From the NCBI RefSeq assembly GCF_000196115.1, contig NC_005027.1:2852001-2916000 (forward strand): a stretch of 64,000 nt of DNA, read 5' to 3'. Under the pieces are notes generated by a model that ran no database searches, was not told where the DNA came from, and saw only the letters and a list, made by a program, of their open reading frames with translations. Source of the DNA: Rhodopirellula baltica SH 1 (GTDB taxonomy: Bacteria > Planctomycetota > Planctomycetia > Pirellulales > Pirellulaceae). Below, one piece after another: positions 51,665 to 61,054 of this stretch. Made by a program: the position numbers and the translations under genes. The first letter of the stretch is position 1. Every line of letters starts with the position of its first letter.

Positions 51665-52717
51665 CTATTTGGACGAGCGACTCGGAAACACGGGGGCACC
51701 CGCGGCGACCGTCTGCACACTCCAGAGCGTTCCCCCCGCCGTCACGAAGAGAGTTTTCAAGTCGTCACCACCGAAGGCGCAATTGGTTGTCTCGTCACGC
51801 GGTATGCGCAAGTAGTCGAGTAGTTTGCCCTCTTGCGAAAACACATAAATGCCGGCCGTAGGCTGTTCTGCGGTCTCCTGCGGAAGATGAGGTTCGTTCA
51901 ATCCTGCCGCAACGTACAAACGCCCTTGTTGATCCAATTTCATTCCGTCGGGGCCACGAGTCGTTCCCCAATCGTGGACCAATGTCTGACTGCTCAGATC
52001 AACGCTTCCATTCGCCTTCAAATCAAATCGCCATAGCTTTCTTGCGCCGCCCAAACCGTTGTTGTTGTCCGCAACAAACAGGGATCGATCGTCTGCCGTG
52101 ACCACCAACCCGTTCGGCCGATCGACTTCGTGAGCAATGATTCGCGAAACCGTTCCATCGGGATCGATCCGGTAAACACCCTCGACGTGCTTGCCGGATT
52201 CATCCACCAATTCCATGTTCGACCGGTCGCCATACTGTGGGTCGGTGAAGTAAATCCGGCCAACAGAATCGATGGAGAGGTCATTGGGCTGGTTGAATTT
52301 CATCCCATCAAAACCATCCGCCAGCACGGTTTTGCTGCCGTCCAATTCCAGCCGAACGATACGACGTCGCACGGCTTCGCAAACGACCAAACGTCCCTCT
52401 CGATCGAACATCAATCCGTTCGAACCGGAATCCGTTTGATACACCAATGTTTCGCCATTCGGGCTTCGCAGGTTGATGTTCCCTTCGCCGCTGGTGAACA
52501 GCCCTTTCTCAGGGTGCCAGGCTGGACCTTCCCCCGCGCCGTGTTCCTGCAGCAACATCGGCGTTCCCGCAAAAACCGAAGTAGCCCGCGGGGATACGTA
52601 GTCGTTTTCCTCACCGACCACGGCACTGGCCGAGCCCCAAGTCACGCCCATTGCCAAGCCCAACTTTGCCAACCGATACCAACTTCGAAGACGTACTTTC
52701 AACTTCGTTTCCTTCAT
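51665..52717 (-). CDS. SMP-30/gluconolactonase family protein, secreted
   Basis: Product of 350 aa from the ATG at 52717 (the frame is open to a TTG at 52753). A signal-like stretch LAKLGLAMGVTWGSASAVVG follows the basic N-terminus. The propeller motifs are GEGPAWHPEKG, FNQPNDLSIDSVGRIYFTDP, DRPNGLVVTADDRSLFVADN and RGPDGMKLDQQGRLYVAAG, which hold the Glu/Asn/Asp metal ligands of the family. It probably hydrolyses a sugar lactone or similar substrate in the periplasm; substrate unknown. It lies 62 bases downstream of the FGE-like gene on the same strand. Confidence 0.85.
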   Translation of the reverse strand: MKETKLKVRLRSWYRLAKLGLAMGVTWGSASAVVGEENDYVSPRATSVFAGTPMLLQEHGAGEGPAWHPEKGLFTSGEGNINLRSPNGETLVYQTDSGSNGLMFDREGRLVVCEAVRRRIVRLELDGSKTVLADGFDGMKFNQPNDLSIDSVGRIYFTDPQYGDRSNMELVDESGKHVEGVYRIDPDGTVSRIIAHEVDRPNGLVVTADDRSLFVADNNNGLGGARKLWRFDLKANGSVDLSSQTLVHDWGTTRGPDGMKLDQQGRLYVAAGLNEPHLPQETAEQPTAGIYVFSQEGKLLDYLRIPRDETTNCAFGGDDLKTLFVTAGGTLWSVQTVAAGAPVFPSRSSK

Positions 52718-52779
52718 GAATTCATAGTCCAAGATTCTTGTCGACGTTGCCAAGAATAGCCCAATTTCGACACAACGAC

Positions 52780-53931
52780 TCAGGGCTTTACCAAACCAAA
52801 GCTTCCTCGCCCCGATTCCACCCTCGATTCGACGTCCTCTCGCAAACGATCCGAGTCTGCTTCCCAGTACAACTCACGCTGCTTATCACTCATCTGCGTC
52901 AACGGACTGATGATTCGAAAACCGGTTGCACGGGATTCGTCAGATGTCGCCCACCATGGACTCGGTGGAAAATCCGGATCCTCATCCCACCAATCTTCTG
53001 TGCTACGAAGCATGGAATCGCATTGGCAATCTTTGGCATCCGAGTTGAAATTCCCGCCGATGGCAACGTGCCCACGGAACAGGCCGGTCGTCGCCGTGTC
53101 CTCGATCACCCATTCCGAAACATTGCCCTGCATATCGTGCAGCCCCAAAGAGCTCGCGGCTTTCGAACCAGTGAGAAGGACATCGACCGCTTCGGTGTTC
53201 TCAAAGTGAACCGCAACATCATCGACCAATCGTTCCGTTTTCTGACCTGAAACGCAGGCGTGCTGCCATTCACTTCGTAGCGGCAACCGATAGTCCACCT
53301 CGCAAACCAAACTCAACCATTTCGTGTACTGCCGGGCAGCGAATTGGCTGGTGGTTGGCACCGGTGAATCAGAGGCACCAGCAAATTCAAAGTTGATTGA
53401 GTAGTCGTAAACGTCCGTTGGAGCGGTCACGCCATCCACCTCGTCAAAGCCCGGCCGCTGGTAACCCTTTCGAAAGGCGGCTTTCTTGTGAGCGTAGTAC
53501 AGTTGTCGATACGGCATGTACTGCTCCATCGTGATTTCCAGTTTCCCCATCCAAAACGGTTCGATCGCCACGGTCTGCACCTTCGGATCTAACGCGACTT
53601 TTGGCGGGACCAACGTCGCTTCCGATTGCTTGACGCCAGATGCATCGACCCACGGTGTTGGAGAAGGTGGCTTCAAATCAATCGTGCCGCCGGCAACCGG
53701 TACCATTTCGATTTCAACGTTTGTCCCCGGTATTCGCTGCGTATAGACGACCATGAATCCCCGGTCTGTCTTGACGGAGCGTTCATCCGTCGGACATTTG
53801 GATTGCACTCTCGATTCAGGACCTCGAGCTTCTGCCACCAAAGGGCAAGACGCGAGCACAAGTAAGATCAAGACGAAACGGTTCCTAATCAACATCGCTG
53901 CACGCAAAGAAAGCGGTCGGAAAGGATCCAT
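52780..53931 (-). CDS. FGE/sulfatase-modifying-fold protein, secreted
   Basis: Product of 383 aa from the ATG at 53931; an ATG at 53895 is also possible. The signal segment is LIRNRFVLILLVLASCPLVA. The fold is recognised from VAIEPFWMGKLEITMEQY, DYRLPLRSEWQHACVSGQ, LGLHDMQGNVSEWV and ATGFRII. The FGE catalytic cysteine pair (CxxxxC-type arrangement) is not seen; instead DCQCD occurs. It may therefore be a non-catalytic or differently acting member, as are many in planctomycetes. It precedes the SMP-30 gene in a possible operon. Confidence 0.8.
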   Translation of the reverse strand: MDPFRPLSLRAAMLIRNRFVLILLVLASCPLVAEARGPESRVQSKCPTDERSVKTDRGFMVVYTQRIPGTNVEIEMVPVAGGTIDLKPPSPTPWVDASGVKQSEATLVPPKVALDPKVQTVAIEPFWMGKLEITMEQYMPYRQLYYAHKKAAFRKGYQRPGFDEVDGVTAPTDVYDYSINFEFAGASDSPVPTTSQFAARQYTKWLSLVCEVDYRLPLRSEWQHACVSGQKTERLVDDVAVHFENTEAVDVLLTGSKAASSLGLHDMQGNVSEWVIEDTATTGLFRGHVAIGGNFNSDAKDCQCDSMLRSTEDWWDEDPDFPPSPWWATSDESRATGFRIISPLTQMSDKQRELYWEADSDRLREDVESRVESGRGSFGLVKP

Positions 53932-54088
53932 TCTACCGTCCTTTGAATCACCGCCCACGGATGGACAGTGCAACTAACATCCGCGTTGCACTCTCGAACT
54001 CAAAATGGGCGAACCGATCTAGACTCAGGTGCCCCGAAAACACGAAAGAAGAGCTTGTCCCATTTCATCGATTGGAAAAGGATTTTCC

Positions 54089-54592
54089 ATGGACGAGCCT
54101 ACCCCATCGACTTTCGCGTCCGTGCGTGACGGATTTGCCGCCATCCGTGAACTGATCCTTGTTCTAGCGATGCTGGCGTTGTTCCTCACTCCCACCACCG
54201 TTCGCGATATTTTGCAGGATGCAGGCATTCGATCGTTTGCTGGCGTTGAGTTCGATGAGAAGACGTTGACCGAAGTCGAAAATGCGGAGTCACGAGTGAT
54301 CGAACTCGAAAACCAATTGGCGCTCGCGCAATCGCAATTGGAATCGATCGCCCAAATTTCGCCCAATCGAGTCGATCCGCGTTTGGGTTCTGTTTCACGT
54401 CTGCTCGCCAACGCGCAACAGAGTGCGTCGAAAATGAGCGACAGTTTGGAAGAAGCCAAAGGCAAACAAATTGAACTTTGGCAGCGTTCCGGACGTCCAC
54501 CACGCAATCACGGTCGGGACGAAACCTCCACCCCGGAACAACCCGAAATCGAGCAGGCCTTGGTCGCTCCCGAAGAACTGTTCAATCGCTGA
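54089..54592 (+). CDS. Small membrane-anchored coiled-coil protein
   Basis: Product of 167 aa from the ATG at 54089. A hydrophobic stretch RELILVLAMLALFLTP lies at about 20-35, followed by Glu/Leu/Ala-rich heptads (TEVENAESRVIELENQLALA) that form a coiled coil up to about 100. The tail is acidic and Pro/Gln-rich. No enzyme motif is visible. It is divergent from the FGE-like gene and convergent with the ECF sigma gene; function unknown. Confidence 0.7.
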   Translation: MDEPTPSTFASVRDGFAAIRELILVLAMLALFLTPTTVRDILQDAGIRSFAGVEFDEKTLTEVENAESRVIELENQLALAQSQLESIAQISPNRVDPRLGSVSRLLANAQQSASKMSDSLEEAKGKQIELWQRSGRPPRNHGRDETSTPEQPEIEQALVAPEELFNR

Positions 54593-54632
54593 ACAGACAG
54601 GGCTCGCGTCGTCGTTCAGCCTCGCGTGAAGC

Positions 54633-55211
54633 CTATGCGTCGTCGCTTCGCAGTTGATCGAACAACTTCGCTCTCGCCAATCGCCAATCTCGCTCCACCG
54701 TCGCCACGCTGATTTCGAGAACCTTGGCGACTTCTTCGTTTGTCAGCCCGGAAAAGAACCTCAGTTCAACGACTTCACGTTGGCGAGGCGACGTCGCTTC
54801 CAACCCTTCCAACGCGGATTCCAAATCCTCGTATTGGCAACGGTTGTTGGCTTCAAAGTTGTCCAGCACCACGTCCAACGAAGCTCGTTGGTAGTCACCG
54901 CCGCGTTTGTTGGTCCGACGACGCCGCGCGTGATCGATCAAAATTTGTCGCATCGCCCGGTTGGCCATTCCGAACATGTACCGGCGGTCGGAAACGTTTT
55001 TCAGTGCCTCGGTGTCCAACAACCGCACACAGGCCTCGTTCACCAGAGCTGTCGCCTGCAACGTGTGATCGGGACGCTCGCCACGCATCAATGCACCGGC
55101 CATGTCTCGCAGTTCAGACTGCAACGTCACAAACAACTTTTCGCGGGCTTCCTCGTCGCCATCCTTGACCTGCTGCAACAGCATCGAGACTTCGGTTTCA
55201 GGTTGGCTCAC
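54633..55211 (-). CDS. ECF-type RNA polymerase sigma factor (planctomycete type)
   Basis: Product of 192 aa from a GTG at 55211, supported by a GGAG nine bases upstream; a GTG at 55235 would add eight residues. Region 2 spans about 20-105 (ALVNEACVRLLD, RRYMFGMANRAMRQILIDHA) and region 4 about 135-187 (SPRQREVVELRFFSGLTNEE, then VAKVLEISVATVERDW). The sequence matches the ECF subgroup common in planctomycetes, whose members are often linked with Ser/Thr kinases. No anti-sigma gene is adjacent, and a PDZ-like secreted protein gene lies upstream on the same strand. Regulation through the nearby kinase is an inference. Confidence 0.9.
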   Translation of the reverse strand: MSQPETEVSMLLQQVKDGDEEAREKLFVTLQSELRDMAGALMRGERPDHTLQATALVNEACVRLLDTEALKNVSDRRYMFGMANRAMRQILIDHARRRRTNKRGGDYQRASLDVVLDNFEANNRCQYEDLESALEGLEATSPRQREVVELRFFSGLTNEEVAKVLEISVATVERDWRLARAKLFDQLRSDDA

Positions 55212-55317
55212 GAGACAAGTCTCCAAGGAAAACACGGCGGCATCGGCAACCGTGATCGTTGTCGCTCAATGACGGTCCGAGAAAACGGAAAGCATACCCG
55301 CTTTTCGCCCCTTCAAG

Positions 55318-55356
55318 GTCACCGCTCGATGTCACCGCTAGGGGTCACCGGTCGAT
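55318..55356. repeat. Three direct repeats of 13 bases
   Basis: GTCACCGCTCGAT (55318-55330), GTCACCGCTAGGG (55331-55343) and GTCACCGGTCGAT (55344-55356) follow each other without gaps. The last covers the PDZ-like gene's stop region. They lie 107 bases or more upstream of the ECF start and could be a binding array. Confidence 0.45.
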
Positions 55357-56004
55357 CGCTTCCAAAACGCGACGTCGAACCGCCGGCGCGAGGTTGCTGT
55401 TGCGGACTTCGTCTTCGATCTGGTCACGCGTGCCTTGGTAGCGAAGCGGAGCCGGATGCAGGTTTGGCAAATCCAAACTCACTGAAACTTGATCGCCGTT
55501 CTGACTCACCGACACACTCTCGTTGCTTCCCGCATAAGCGGATGTTGAAACAGAGGCTGTCGTCCGCCCGGGAAAAGCCCACTGACTCATACGCGGCATC
55601 GATTGATTGAACTGCGACTGGCCGGAATTGCCAATCGGAGTCATCTGACTTCGACGCAAAACCAACACGTGCATCCGAGCCAATTTTGGTGCGTCATCGC
55701 GTTCAATAACAGGCATCCCGTCAACGGACATCAGCACGTCACCCCGCTTGAGCCGAAAAGGAGCGTCTTTGACATCTCCAACACGCTCCACCACCAAACC
55801 ATGACCAGGTGCGATCATCGGACAGTGCATTCGCAACAATTCAGGCACGGGAGCAAACTGGACCTTCCACTCTGGATGAAGAGAATCAGCGGCGTCGATT
55901 TTCTCCGGTGGAGCTCCAATCGCTGGCTGATCGGCATGCGAGGCTTGCAAAGCGAAAACGGATAACCCGAGACAAAGAGCGGAAGCAAGGAGGAGACGTT
56001 TCAT
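55345..56004 (-). CDS. Secreted PDZ-like domain protein
   Basis: Product of 219 aa from the ATG at 56004; the frame extends upstream to 56217, but that part has no start of use and overlaps intergenic sequence. An AGGTG precedes the ATG at suitable distance. The signal peptide MKRLLLASALCLGLSVFALQ ends near ASHA. A PDZ-like core (GLVVERVGDVKDAPFRLKRG, DVLMSVDGMPV) sits at about 70-110, without protease motifs. The C-terminus has a SVSVSQNGDQVSVSLDLP strand region and then a basic helix. It may be a scaffold for envelope sensing upstream of the ECF sigma gene; that role is inferred. Confidence 0.75.
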   Translation of the reverse strand: MKRLLLASALCLGLSVFALQASHADQPAIGAPPEKIDAADSLHPEWKVQFAPVPELLRMHCPMIAPGHGLVVERVGDVKDAPFRLKRGDVLMSVDGMPVIERDDAPKLARMHVLVLRRSQMTPIGNSGQSQFNQSMPRMSQWAFPGRTTASVSTSAYAGSNESVSVSQNGDQVSVSLDLPNLHPAPLRYQGTRDQIEDEVRNSNLAPAVRRRVLEAIDR

Positions 56005-56236
56005 GAGAACACCTAGAGAGTTGGTGATGAGTTGAATGTTAGATCGGACTTCATCTGAGGTCACTGAGAAAGGAGCGTCGGATCCTCCGACGTTCGTTGA
56101 TTTCGAGAGTGTCAAAAAAAGGGAAAGTCGTTGGTTGCTGCCCGCGAGTTCAGCAGGCATCCAAGCGTCTTGAGTATATGAGTCGAAGGGCGAATCCCGA
56201 TCATTCCCACATTCCAAACTCCGCCCTCCCTCTAAG
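56005..56236. other. Upstream region of the PDZ-like gene
   Basis: No gene is supported here. GTCGGATCCTCCGAC (56081-56095) is a 6-bp perfect hairpin with a three-base loop. The promoter of the PDZ-like gene should be in this stretch; none was recognised. Confidence 0.4.
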
Positions 56237-56487
56237 AAGGTCGTTCAGTTTATCGAGGCCGCGTTTTAGCGGGTTTCAGCATTTGAGAACCTCTCCCGAA
56301 ACGAAGTTTTGGGGGAGGTCGAGCGACGCCGTTCAGGCGTACGTGAGGGAGGGGGCCGAGCATGGTAAACAGTGCGGATTGCCCTCCCCCGGAAATCTCG
56401 CTGAACGCTCGCTTCCCGACCCCTCCCGCTGCACGGGCGGGGTTCTCAAGGCATTGCAAGCACAGCATTTAAAAGCTGCACGACCTC
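56237..56487. mobile_element. MITE-like element, copy 2
   Basis: Left end AAGGTCGTTCAGTTT and right end AAGCTGCACGACCTC (56473-56487) are imperfect inverted repeats. Inside, 56238-56446 is a 209-base core that also occurs at 63440-63648 with only about a dozen differences. The minus-strand frame in it (GVGKRAFSEISGGGQ) is shared with the other copy and probably not a gene, because no start, signal or RBS supports it. Confidence 0.7.
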
Positions 56488-56530
56488 TGGGAGGGTCGAG
56501 GAAAGCGCGAAGCACAACTCAACTTCCAGC

Positions 56531-57037
56531 TCAACGATTCCAGTATCGGGTGCGGCTGTTTGACCAAGCTCGGGTGCGGTTGCCAAAGCCGGTCGATGTG
56601 CTGCCGCCATAAACCTGGCCTCGTTGCATGCCGGTGTTTCGAACCCCAGTGTTGCCACCGGTGTAGATCCGACCGTTTCCTTGCGAAGTCACACCACCGT
56701 GGCTGACGTGTGTTCCGTTGCGACCGATGGTCATGTTCAGGTTGTGCCCGATCCCGCCGACTCCTTTGCCGCCCACGCCAATCGAATTTGACAGCGAGAT
56801 GCCGTTGGGTCCGGCTCCCACGCCAAAGCCATGACCGAAGTTGGTGCCATTCTTGGAACTGCTCTTTGACTTGGCGAATTTCCATTGGCCATTCGCAGAT
56901 GCCCCCGCACTCGCTCCGCCATTGAGGAAATCAACATACGATCCAGCACTCTGTGCCGAAGCGGGTTGGCATGTGGCTGCGACGAACAGGAGAGCAGCGA
57001 TACCGGAGAGGACTTTGAAGTTGACGATCTTGGACAT
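56531..57037 (-). CDS. Small secreted Gly/Asn/Ser-rich protein
   Basis: Product of 168 aa from an ATG. The signal peptide FKVLSGIAALLFVAATCQPA ends near ASA before QSAG. The mature part is rich in Gly, Asn and Ser (GHGFGVGAGPNGISLSNSIG, GGKGVGGIGHNLNMTIGRNG), suggesting a beta-repeat surface protein. No family is recognised. The 29-base element at 57104-57132 precedes it, 66 bases before the start, exactly as in the other flanking gene at 61295. The leader can also form an 8-bp stem between 57104-57111 and 57045-57052. Confidence 0.75.
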   Translation of the reverse strand: MSKIVNFKVLSGIAALLFVAATCQPASAQSAGSYVDFLNGGASAGASANGQWKFAKSKSSSKNGTNFGHGFGVGAGPNGISLSNSIGVGGKGVGGIGHNLNMTIGRNGTHVSHGGVTSQGNGRIYTGGNTGVRNTGMQRGQVYGGSTSTGFGNRTRAWSNSRTRYWNR

Positions 57038-57103
57038 GGTTTTTCTCGCAAGCAGAAGTGTTCAGGAAGTGATTTGTGCGGCTGACTTGCCGCCTCACCA
57101 ACA

Positions 57104-57132
57104 CTTGCGAGATCCCCTCTCCGATCCCCTCA
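57104..57132 (-). promoter_or_regulatory. Shared 29-base upstream element (kinase-flanking gene 1)
   Basis: On the minus strand it begins TGAGGGG and ends TCTCGCAAG. It matches the plus-strand element at 61200-61228 at about 23 of 29 positions, and both end exactly 66 bases before their ATG. An A/T-rich stretch precedes both, and GGTGA follows both. It may be an ECF-type bipartite promoter or a conserved leader. Confidence 0.6.
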
Positions 57133-57181
57133 CAAAATTCAAAACTTTTCCCAAGACGCCGAAAACATCGTGATTTGGGCC

Positions 57182-60100
57182 TCAATCCGCGTCGAACACC
57201 GTCACTTTCAAATCATCCAGCCAGACTTCGCCCTCGCCGGCAGAAACAATCTGAACCTCCATCGGGATGCTCGTCAGCGTCGGATCCGGCGACCGCCCGA
57301 AGTAAATCTCGGTCTCGAATTTCCGCCAATCGTAAGTTCCCTCGGCCAAATCCAAGGTCACCGGAACCTGCGATCCATCGATGATCACTCGGACGGCATT
57401 CTCGTTCAGCTCTTTCGCTTTGGCCCAAACGGAAACAACACACCTCGAATTTTCAGGGATGGGGAAAACCTGTTTCGTTCGCCCGCCTGTTGGCTGCGTT
57501 TCACCGTCAGTCCGCATCGCTACCTCGCGGGATGGTGACCGATCACCAACGATCCGCATCGAATACTCACCCGAGTGAGCCTGAGACGACGTGACACTGG
57601 CCAGTGACCGATATCCCGGATCGTTGACCCAGGCGATGCCACGATCATTGGACCAGTAATTCCATCCACCTTGTTCGAAACCACCATTGAGCAGCGATGC
57701 TCGGTAAGGCGTCGGCGTCTCACCGTCCGCGATCAGCACCTTGGTTGCTCGCGGCAGTTTGTTGATCTCTTTGATCCAGTCCGACAATTGCCTCATCTCC
57801 TCCTTCGGCTGCGACGTCTTTGCCCATTCCTTCAGCCGGTCATACAACGGCCGCACCGCGCCGAGCACCTCGCAACCGGGCTGCGTTTCCAAAGCCGCTT
57901 GGACTGATTCGGCCGCTTCGGAATACTTCCGCAGAAACGCTTGCGTTCGCCCAATGCCCAACAAACAGGCCGCCTGGTGTTCGCTCAGTGTCGAAAGCTT
58001 CGATGCCTGCTTGTAGAGACCGAGAGCTTCTTCGTACTGCCCCGAAAGATCTTTGCAGGCAGCGATTCCGTAGGCCGCCCACAAGTGATGTGGATCCAAC
58101 TGATTGGCTCTTTCGAAATCTTCCACCGCGAGATTCAATCGTTCGGCCGACAGATGAATGATCCCGCGCGCCGCCAACGCGTGAGCCAGCAGGGGCGGCG
58201 ATAGCTGATTGACTTGCCCTGATTCGAAGAGCTCGTCCAACACCGCTTCGGCCACATCGTTTTGCTGACGCGTCAGATGAATGGACGCCAGCAACAATGG
58301 GTACACGGGTTGATCGGGATGCTGCTCAGACATTTCCTCGGCGAACTGAATCGCATCGGATCGTCCCCGCAAATCTTCCGCTGCAATCAACGCGGAATCG
58401 ACCACGGGAACCAATGCTAAAGACTGCCGGCAAGTTTCCAACAACACGTCCACGGCGAGTTGATTTTGGTCGATCGCAGACAGGGTCATGCCATAGACCC
58501 ATCCCACCCAAGGCTGTTTCTCGCCGAGCCGGAAAGCATTCTCTGCATCCTGCATGCTCCATAACAGAAGGTCTTCGATCCGTTCTTCCCGGATGGACGG
58601 ATCGACCGATTCATCGTCTCGCAGTAAATCCGCTTGCATCCGGTACAGCGCAGCACGGTCGGCGTAGCCAAAGCAATTGTCGGGATTGATTGCGATGCAA
58701 CGTCCAAAGGTTTGAATGGCCAACGAATAGCTCTGCCAAGTCAGTTCAGGCTGCTGGATCGAGGAAAAGTACTGAAGATGGCCGAGAGTCAACTGCGTCC
58801 AATAGTGATTCGGACGCAGCGACGCCGAACGCTGAAACAACTGGCGTCCGCCTTCGACGGCATCGAGATTTTTGTAGTCTTTGAACACCACTCGAAACGA
58901 TGGGTCCATGGCGGAAAGCAAACACATGATTCCGATCTTTTGAGCATCCGCTGCGTTGCGAGCCGTCCCCAGCTCTTCACCTTTGACCCACTTGCCATCG
59001 CCCAATCGAAAATTCGCGATCCCGCGGTACCAACGCACAGCCTCCGATTGCCGAAACAGTTCTACGCGTTCGCTCACGACCTTGGCGGCCTGAGCCTCTG
59101 CGATGCCGGCTTTGGTCTGCATCGCGGTCCAGGCTTTCCACAAGCGTTCACTCGAATCCGATTCACCATCGGAGTGTTTCATCACTCCAAACAATCGAGT
59201 CCCAATCGTCTTGACCAGCATCCCATCCAGGATGATCCACTGTTGGTAGGCGTCCCAAAGAAGCTGATCCCTTTGATTTGCCGACAGATCCTCGTGAGGC
59301 AGATAGTTCCACCAATCTCGTTGCTCCCAAATGCCAAGAGCCTTCAGCGCGTTCGACGCCGCCATGATCCCCTGTGTGTCACGGCTCATGATTCCAAATT
59401 CTTCGGCTTGTTCCGACAGGTCGTAAAACGAAACCAATCGCTGCAGACGCTTCGCTTTGGCAACAATCCTCTCGCGATCTTGGCTGAACTCCGATTCTTC
59501 CTCCAGCGTTTTGGATGCTCGGCGCAAGATTCCCAACGCCGATTCGTAGCGACCAAATTCGATCTCGCTGGCAGCAACCTGCCAATCCGAGTCGACCGAA
59601 TTGCGAATCTCATTCAACCGCTTCGCATTCGCGATGGTCAGTTCCAATTCCTTTTGGTTGCGTTCGCTTTCGACCTTCAGACGTTGCGAACTTTGGTAGC
59701 TCCATACCGCCGCTCCCGCGATCGAGCCGAACATCAACAACAACATTGCGACCGCACCGCTGGTGGCGAGCGTTCGATGTTTTCGCCCCCAACGTCCAAT
59801 CCGTACCGGCAGTGGATCTTCAAACACCGACACGGGTTCGTCACCCAACCAGCGTTCGACATCCGCCGCCAATGCGGCCACCGTCGTGTATCGATCTGCC
59901 GGCCGTTTCGCCATCGCTTTCATGCAAATCGCTTGCAACGATTCCGAAACACTTGCATCGCGGCGACGTGGCGGTGTGACCTCTTCTTGCCGAACACGCT
60001 GAAGGATTTGGCTGACCGAATCGTCTTGATGAGGCGGTGAGCCAGTCAGGATCTGGTACAGCGTCGCTCCCAGCAAATACACATCCGTTTGGCATCCAAC

Positions 60101-61054
60101 CAGCGACACATCGCCGTTCGCCTGCTCGGGACTCATGTACTGCGGCGTTCCCACGGTCCCGCCCGCTCGCGTGTGGCTGGAGTCACTTTCAGCTTTGGTG
60201 GAAGCGTCTGGTATCGCATCGGCATTGTCGCGGGACGCAATCGCCAAACCATCATCGAGTTGCTTCGCCAATCCCCAATCGACCACCAACGTTTCACCGT
60301 AGGGACCAATCATGATGTTGGCGGGTTTGATATCGCGATGAATGATACGCCGACTGTGCGCATACTCGATCGTGTTGCAGACATCGACGAATCGATTCAG
60401 GATTGTCCGCAACGACCGAGCTTTCTCGCCGTCTCTTCCACTCGATGAATCTTCCGACTCTTCTTTGAGCGAATCACGATATTCGCGGATCACTTGGCGA
60501 AGTGTTTGCCCCTCGATGAAGCGCATCGCATAGAACGGGCGCCCATCCTTCCAAGTCCCCATCGCATAAACGGGCACGATACCGGGGTGTTCCAACCGGC
60601 CAGTGATCTCGGCTTCGCGAAGAAAGCGGGCATTGGCTTCTTCGTGCCCATTCCATTGCGGCCGGATCTGCTTGATCGCGACCTCTCGGTCGAGTTGCCG
60701 ATCGTGAGCGACCAACACTTCGCCCAGCCCGCCTTCATCGTGTCGGGACAGAATCCGGAATCGAGCCGACTCGTTGACAGCGGCATATTCCTCGGGGATG
60801 TCGCCCGACGCATCGTGATCCGCTTCACCGAACGCCTGCATCAATGGCGATGCCGGCATGAACTTGGACCTCAAAAATTCATCGTCCTGAGCCGCTTCGT
60901 CGGCCGCAATCAGGTTGCGAACTTTCCGCAACAACTCCGCGTCACCATCGCACCGCTGCCGCAGATACGCCTCTCGATCCACTGCGGGCAGATCAATGGC
61001 GTCCAAGAAAATGTCTTCTGCGTTGGATGACGGGTCATCTGGCAAAACGGTCAC
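57182..61054 (-). CDS. Membrane Ser/Thr protein kinase with TPR-like and carbohydrate-binding-like extracytoplasmic part
   Basis: Product of 1290 aa from a GTG start. The kinase domain spans about 98-405: glycine loop EGGLGEVLVAHD, Lys128 in VAIKQI, HRDIKPANIM (239-248), DWG (259-261) instead of DFG, and GTPQYMSPEQ. A membrane helix lies at about 431-451 (SGAVAMLLLMFGSIAGAAVW). The extracytoplasmic part has helical repeats up to about 1090, with TPR-like patterns (LNLAVEDFERANQLDPHHLW). Residues 1117-1290 form a beta-rich CBM4/9-like module (LLNGGFEQGGWNYWSN, VSVWAKAKELN, VWLDDLKV). It is probably a sensor kinase. Ligand and targets are unknown; the nearby ECF sigma factor is a candidate. Confidence 0.9.
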   Translation of the reverse strand: MTVLPDDPSSNAEDIFLDAIDLPAVDREAYLRQRCDGDAELLRKVRNLIAADEAAQDDEFLRSKFMPASPLMQAFGEADHDASGDIPEEYAAVNESARFRILSRHDEGGLGEVLVAHDRQLDREVAIKQIRPQWNGHEEANARFLREAEITGRLEHPGIVPVYAMGTWKDGRPFYAMRFIEGQTLRQVIREYRDSLKEESEDSSSGRDGEKARSLRTILNRFVDVCNTIEYAHSRRIIHRDIKPANIMIGPYGETLVVDWGLAKQLDDGLAIASRDNADAIPDASTKAESDSSHTRAGGTVGTPQYMSPEQANGDVSLVGCQTDVYLLGATLYQILTGSPPHQDDSVSQILQRVRQEEVTPPRRRDASVSESLQAICMKAMAKRPADRYTTVAALAADVERWLGDEPVSVFEDPLPVRIGRWGRKHRTLATSGAVAMLLLMFGSIAGAAVWSYQSSQRLKVESERNQKELELTIANAKRLNEIRNSVDSDWQVAASEIEFGRYESALGILRRASKTLEEESEFSQDRERIVAKAKRLQRLVSFYDLSEQAEEFGIMSRDTQGIMAASNALKALGIWEQRDWWNYLPHEDLSANQRDQLLWDAYQQWIILDGMLVKTIGTRLFGVMKHSDGESDSSERLWKAWTAMQTKAGIAEAQAAKVVSERVELFRQSEAVRWYRGIANFRLGDGKWVKGEELGTARNAADAQKIGIMCLLSAMDPSFRVVFKDYKNLDAVEGGRQLFQRSASLRPNHYWTQLTLGHLQYFSSIQQPELTWQSYSLAIQTFGRCIAINPDNCFGYADRAALYRMQADLLRDDESVDPSIREERIEDLLLWSMQDAENAFRLGEKQPWVGWVYGMTLSAIDQNQLAVDVLLETCRQSLALVPVVDSALIAAEDLRGRSDAIQFAEEMSEQHPDQPVYPLLLASIHLTRQQNDVAEAVLDELFESGQVNQLSPPLLAHALAARGIIHLSAERLNLAVEDFERANQLDPHHLWAAYGIAACKDLSGQYEEALGLYKQASKLSTLSEHQAACLLGIGRTQAFLRKYSEAAESVQAALETQPGCEVLGAVRPLYDRLKEWAKTSQPKEEMRQLSDWIKEINKLPRATKVLIADGETPTPYRASLLNGGFEQGGWNYWSNDRGIAWVNDPGYRSLASVTSSQAHSGEYSMRIVGDRSPSREVAMRTDGETQPTGGRTKQVFPIPENSRCVVSVWAKAKELNENAVRVIIDGSQVPVTLDLAEGTYDWRKFETEIYFGRSPDPTLTSIPMEVQIVSAGEGEVWLDDLKVTVFDAD

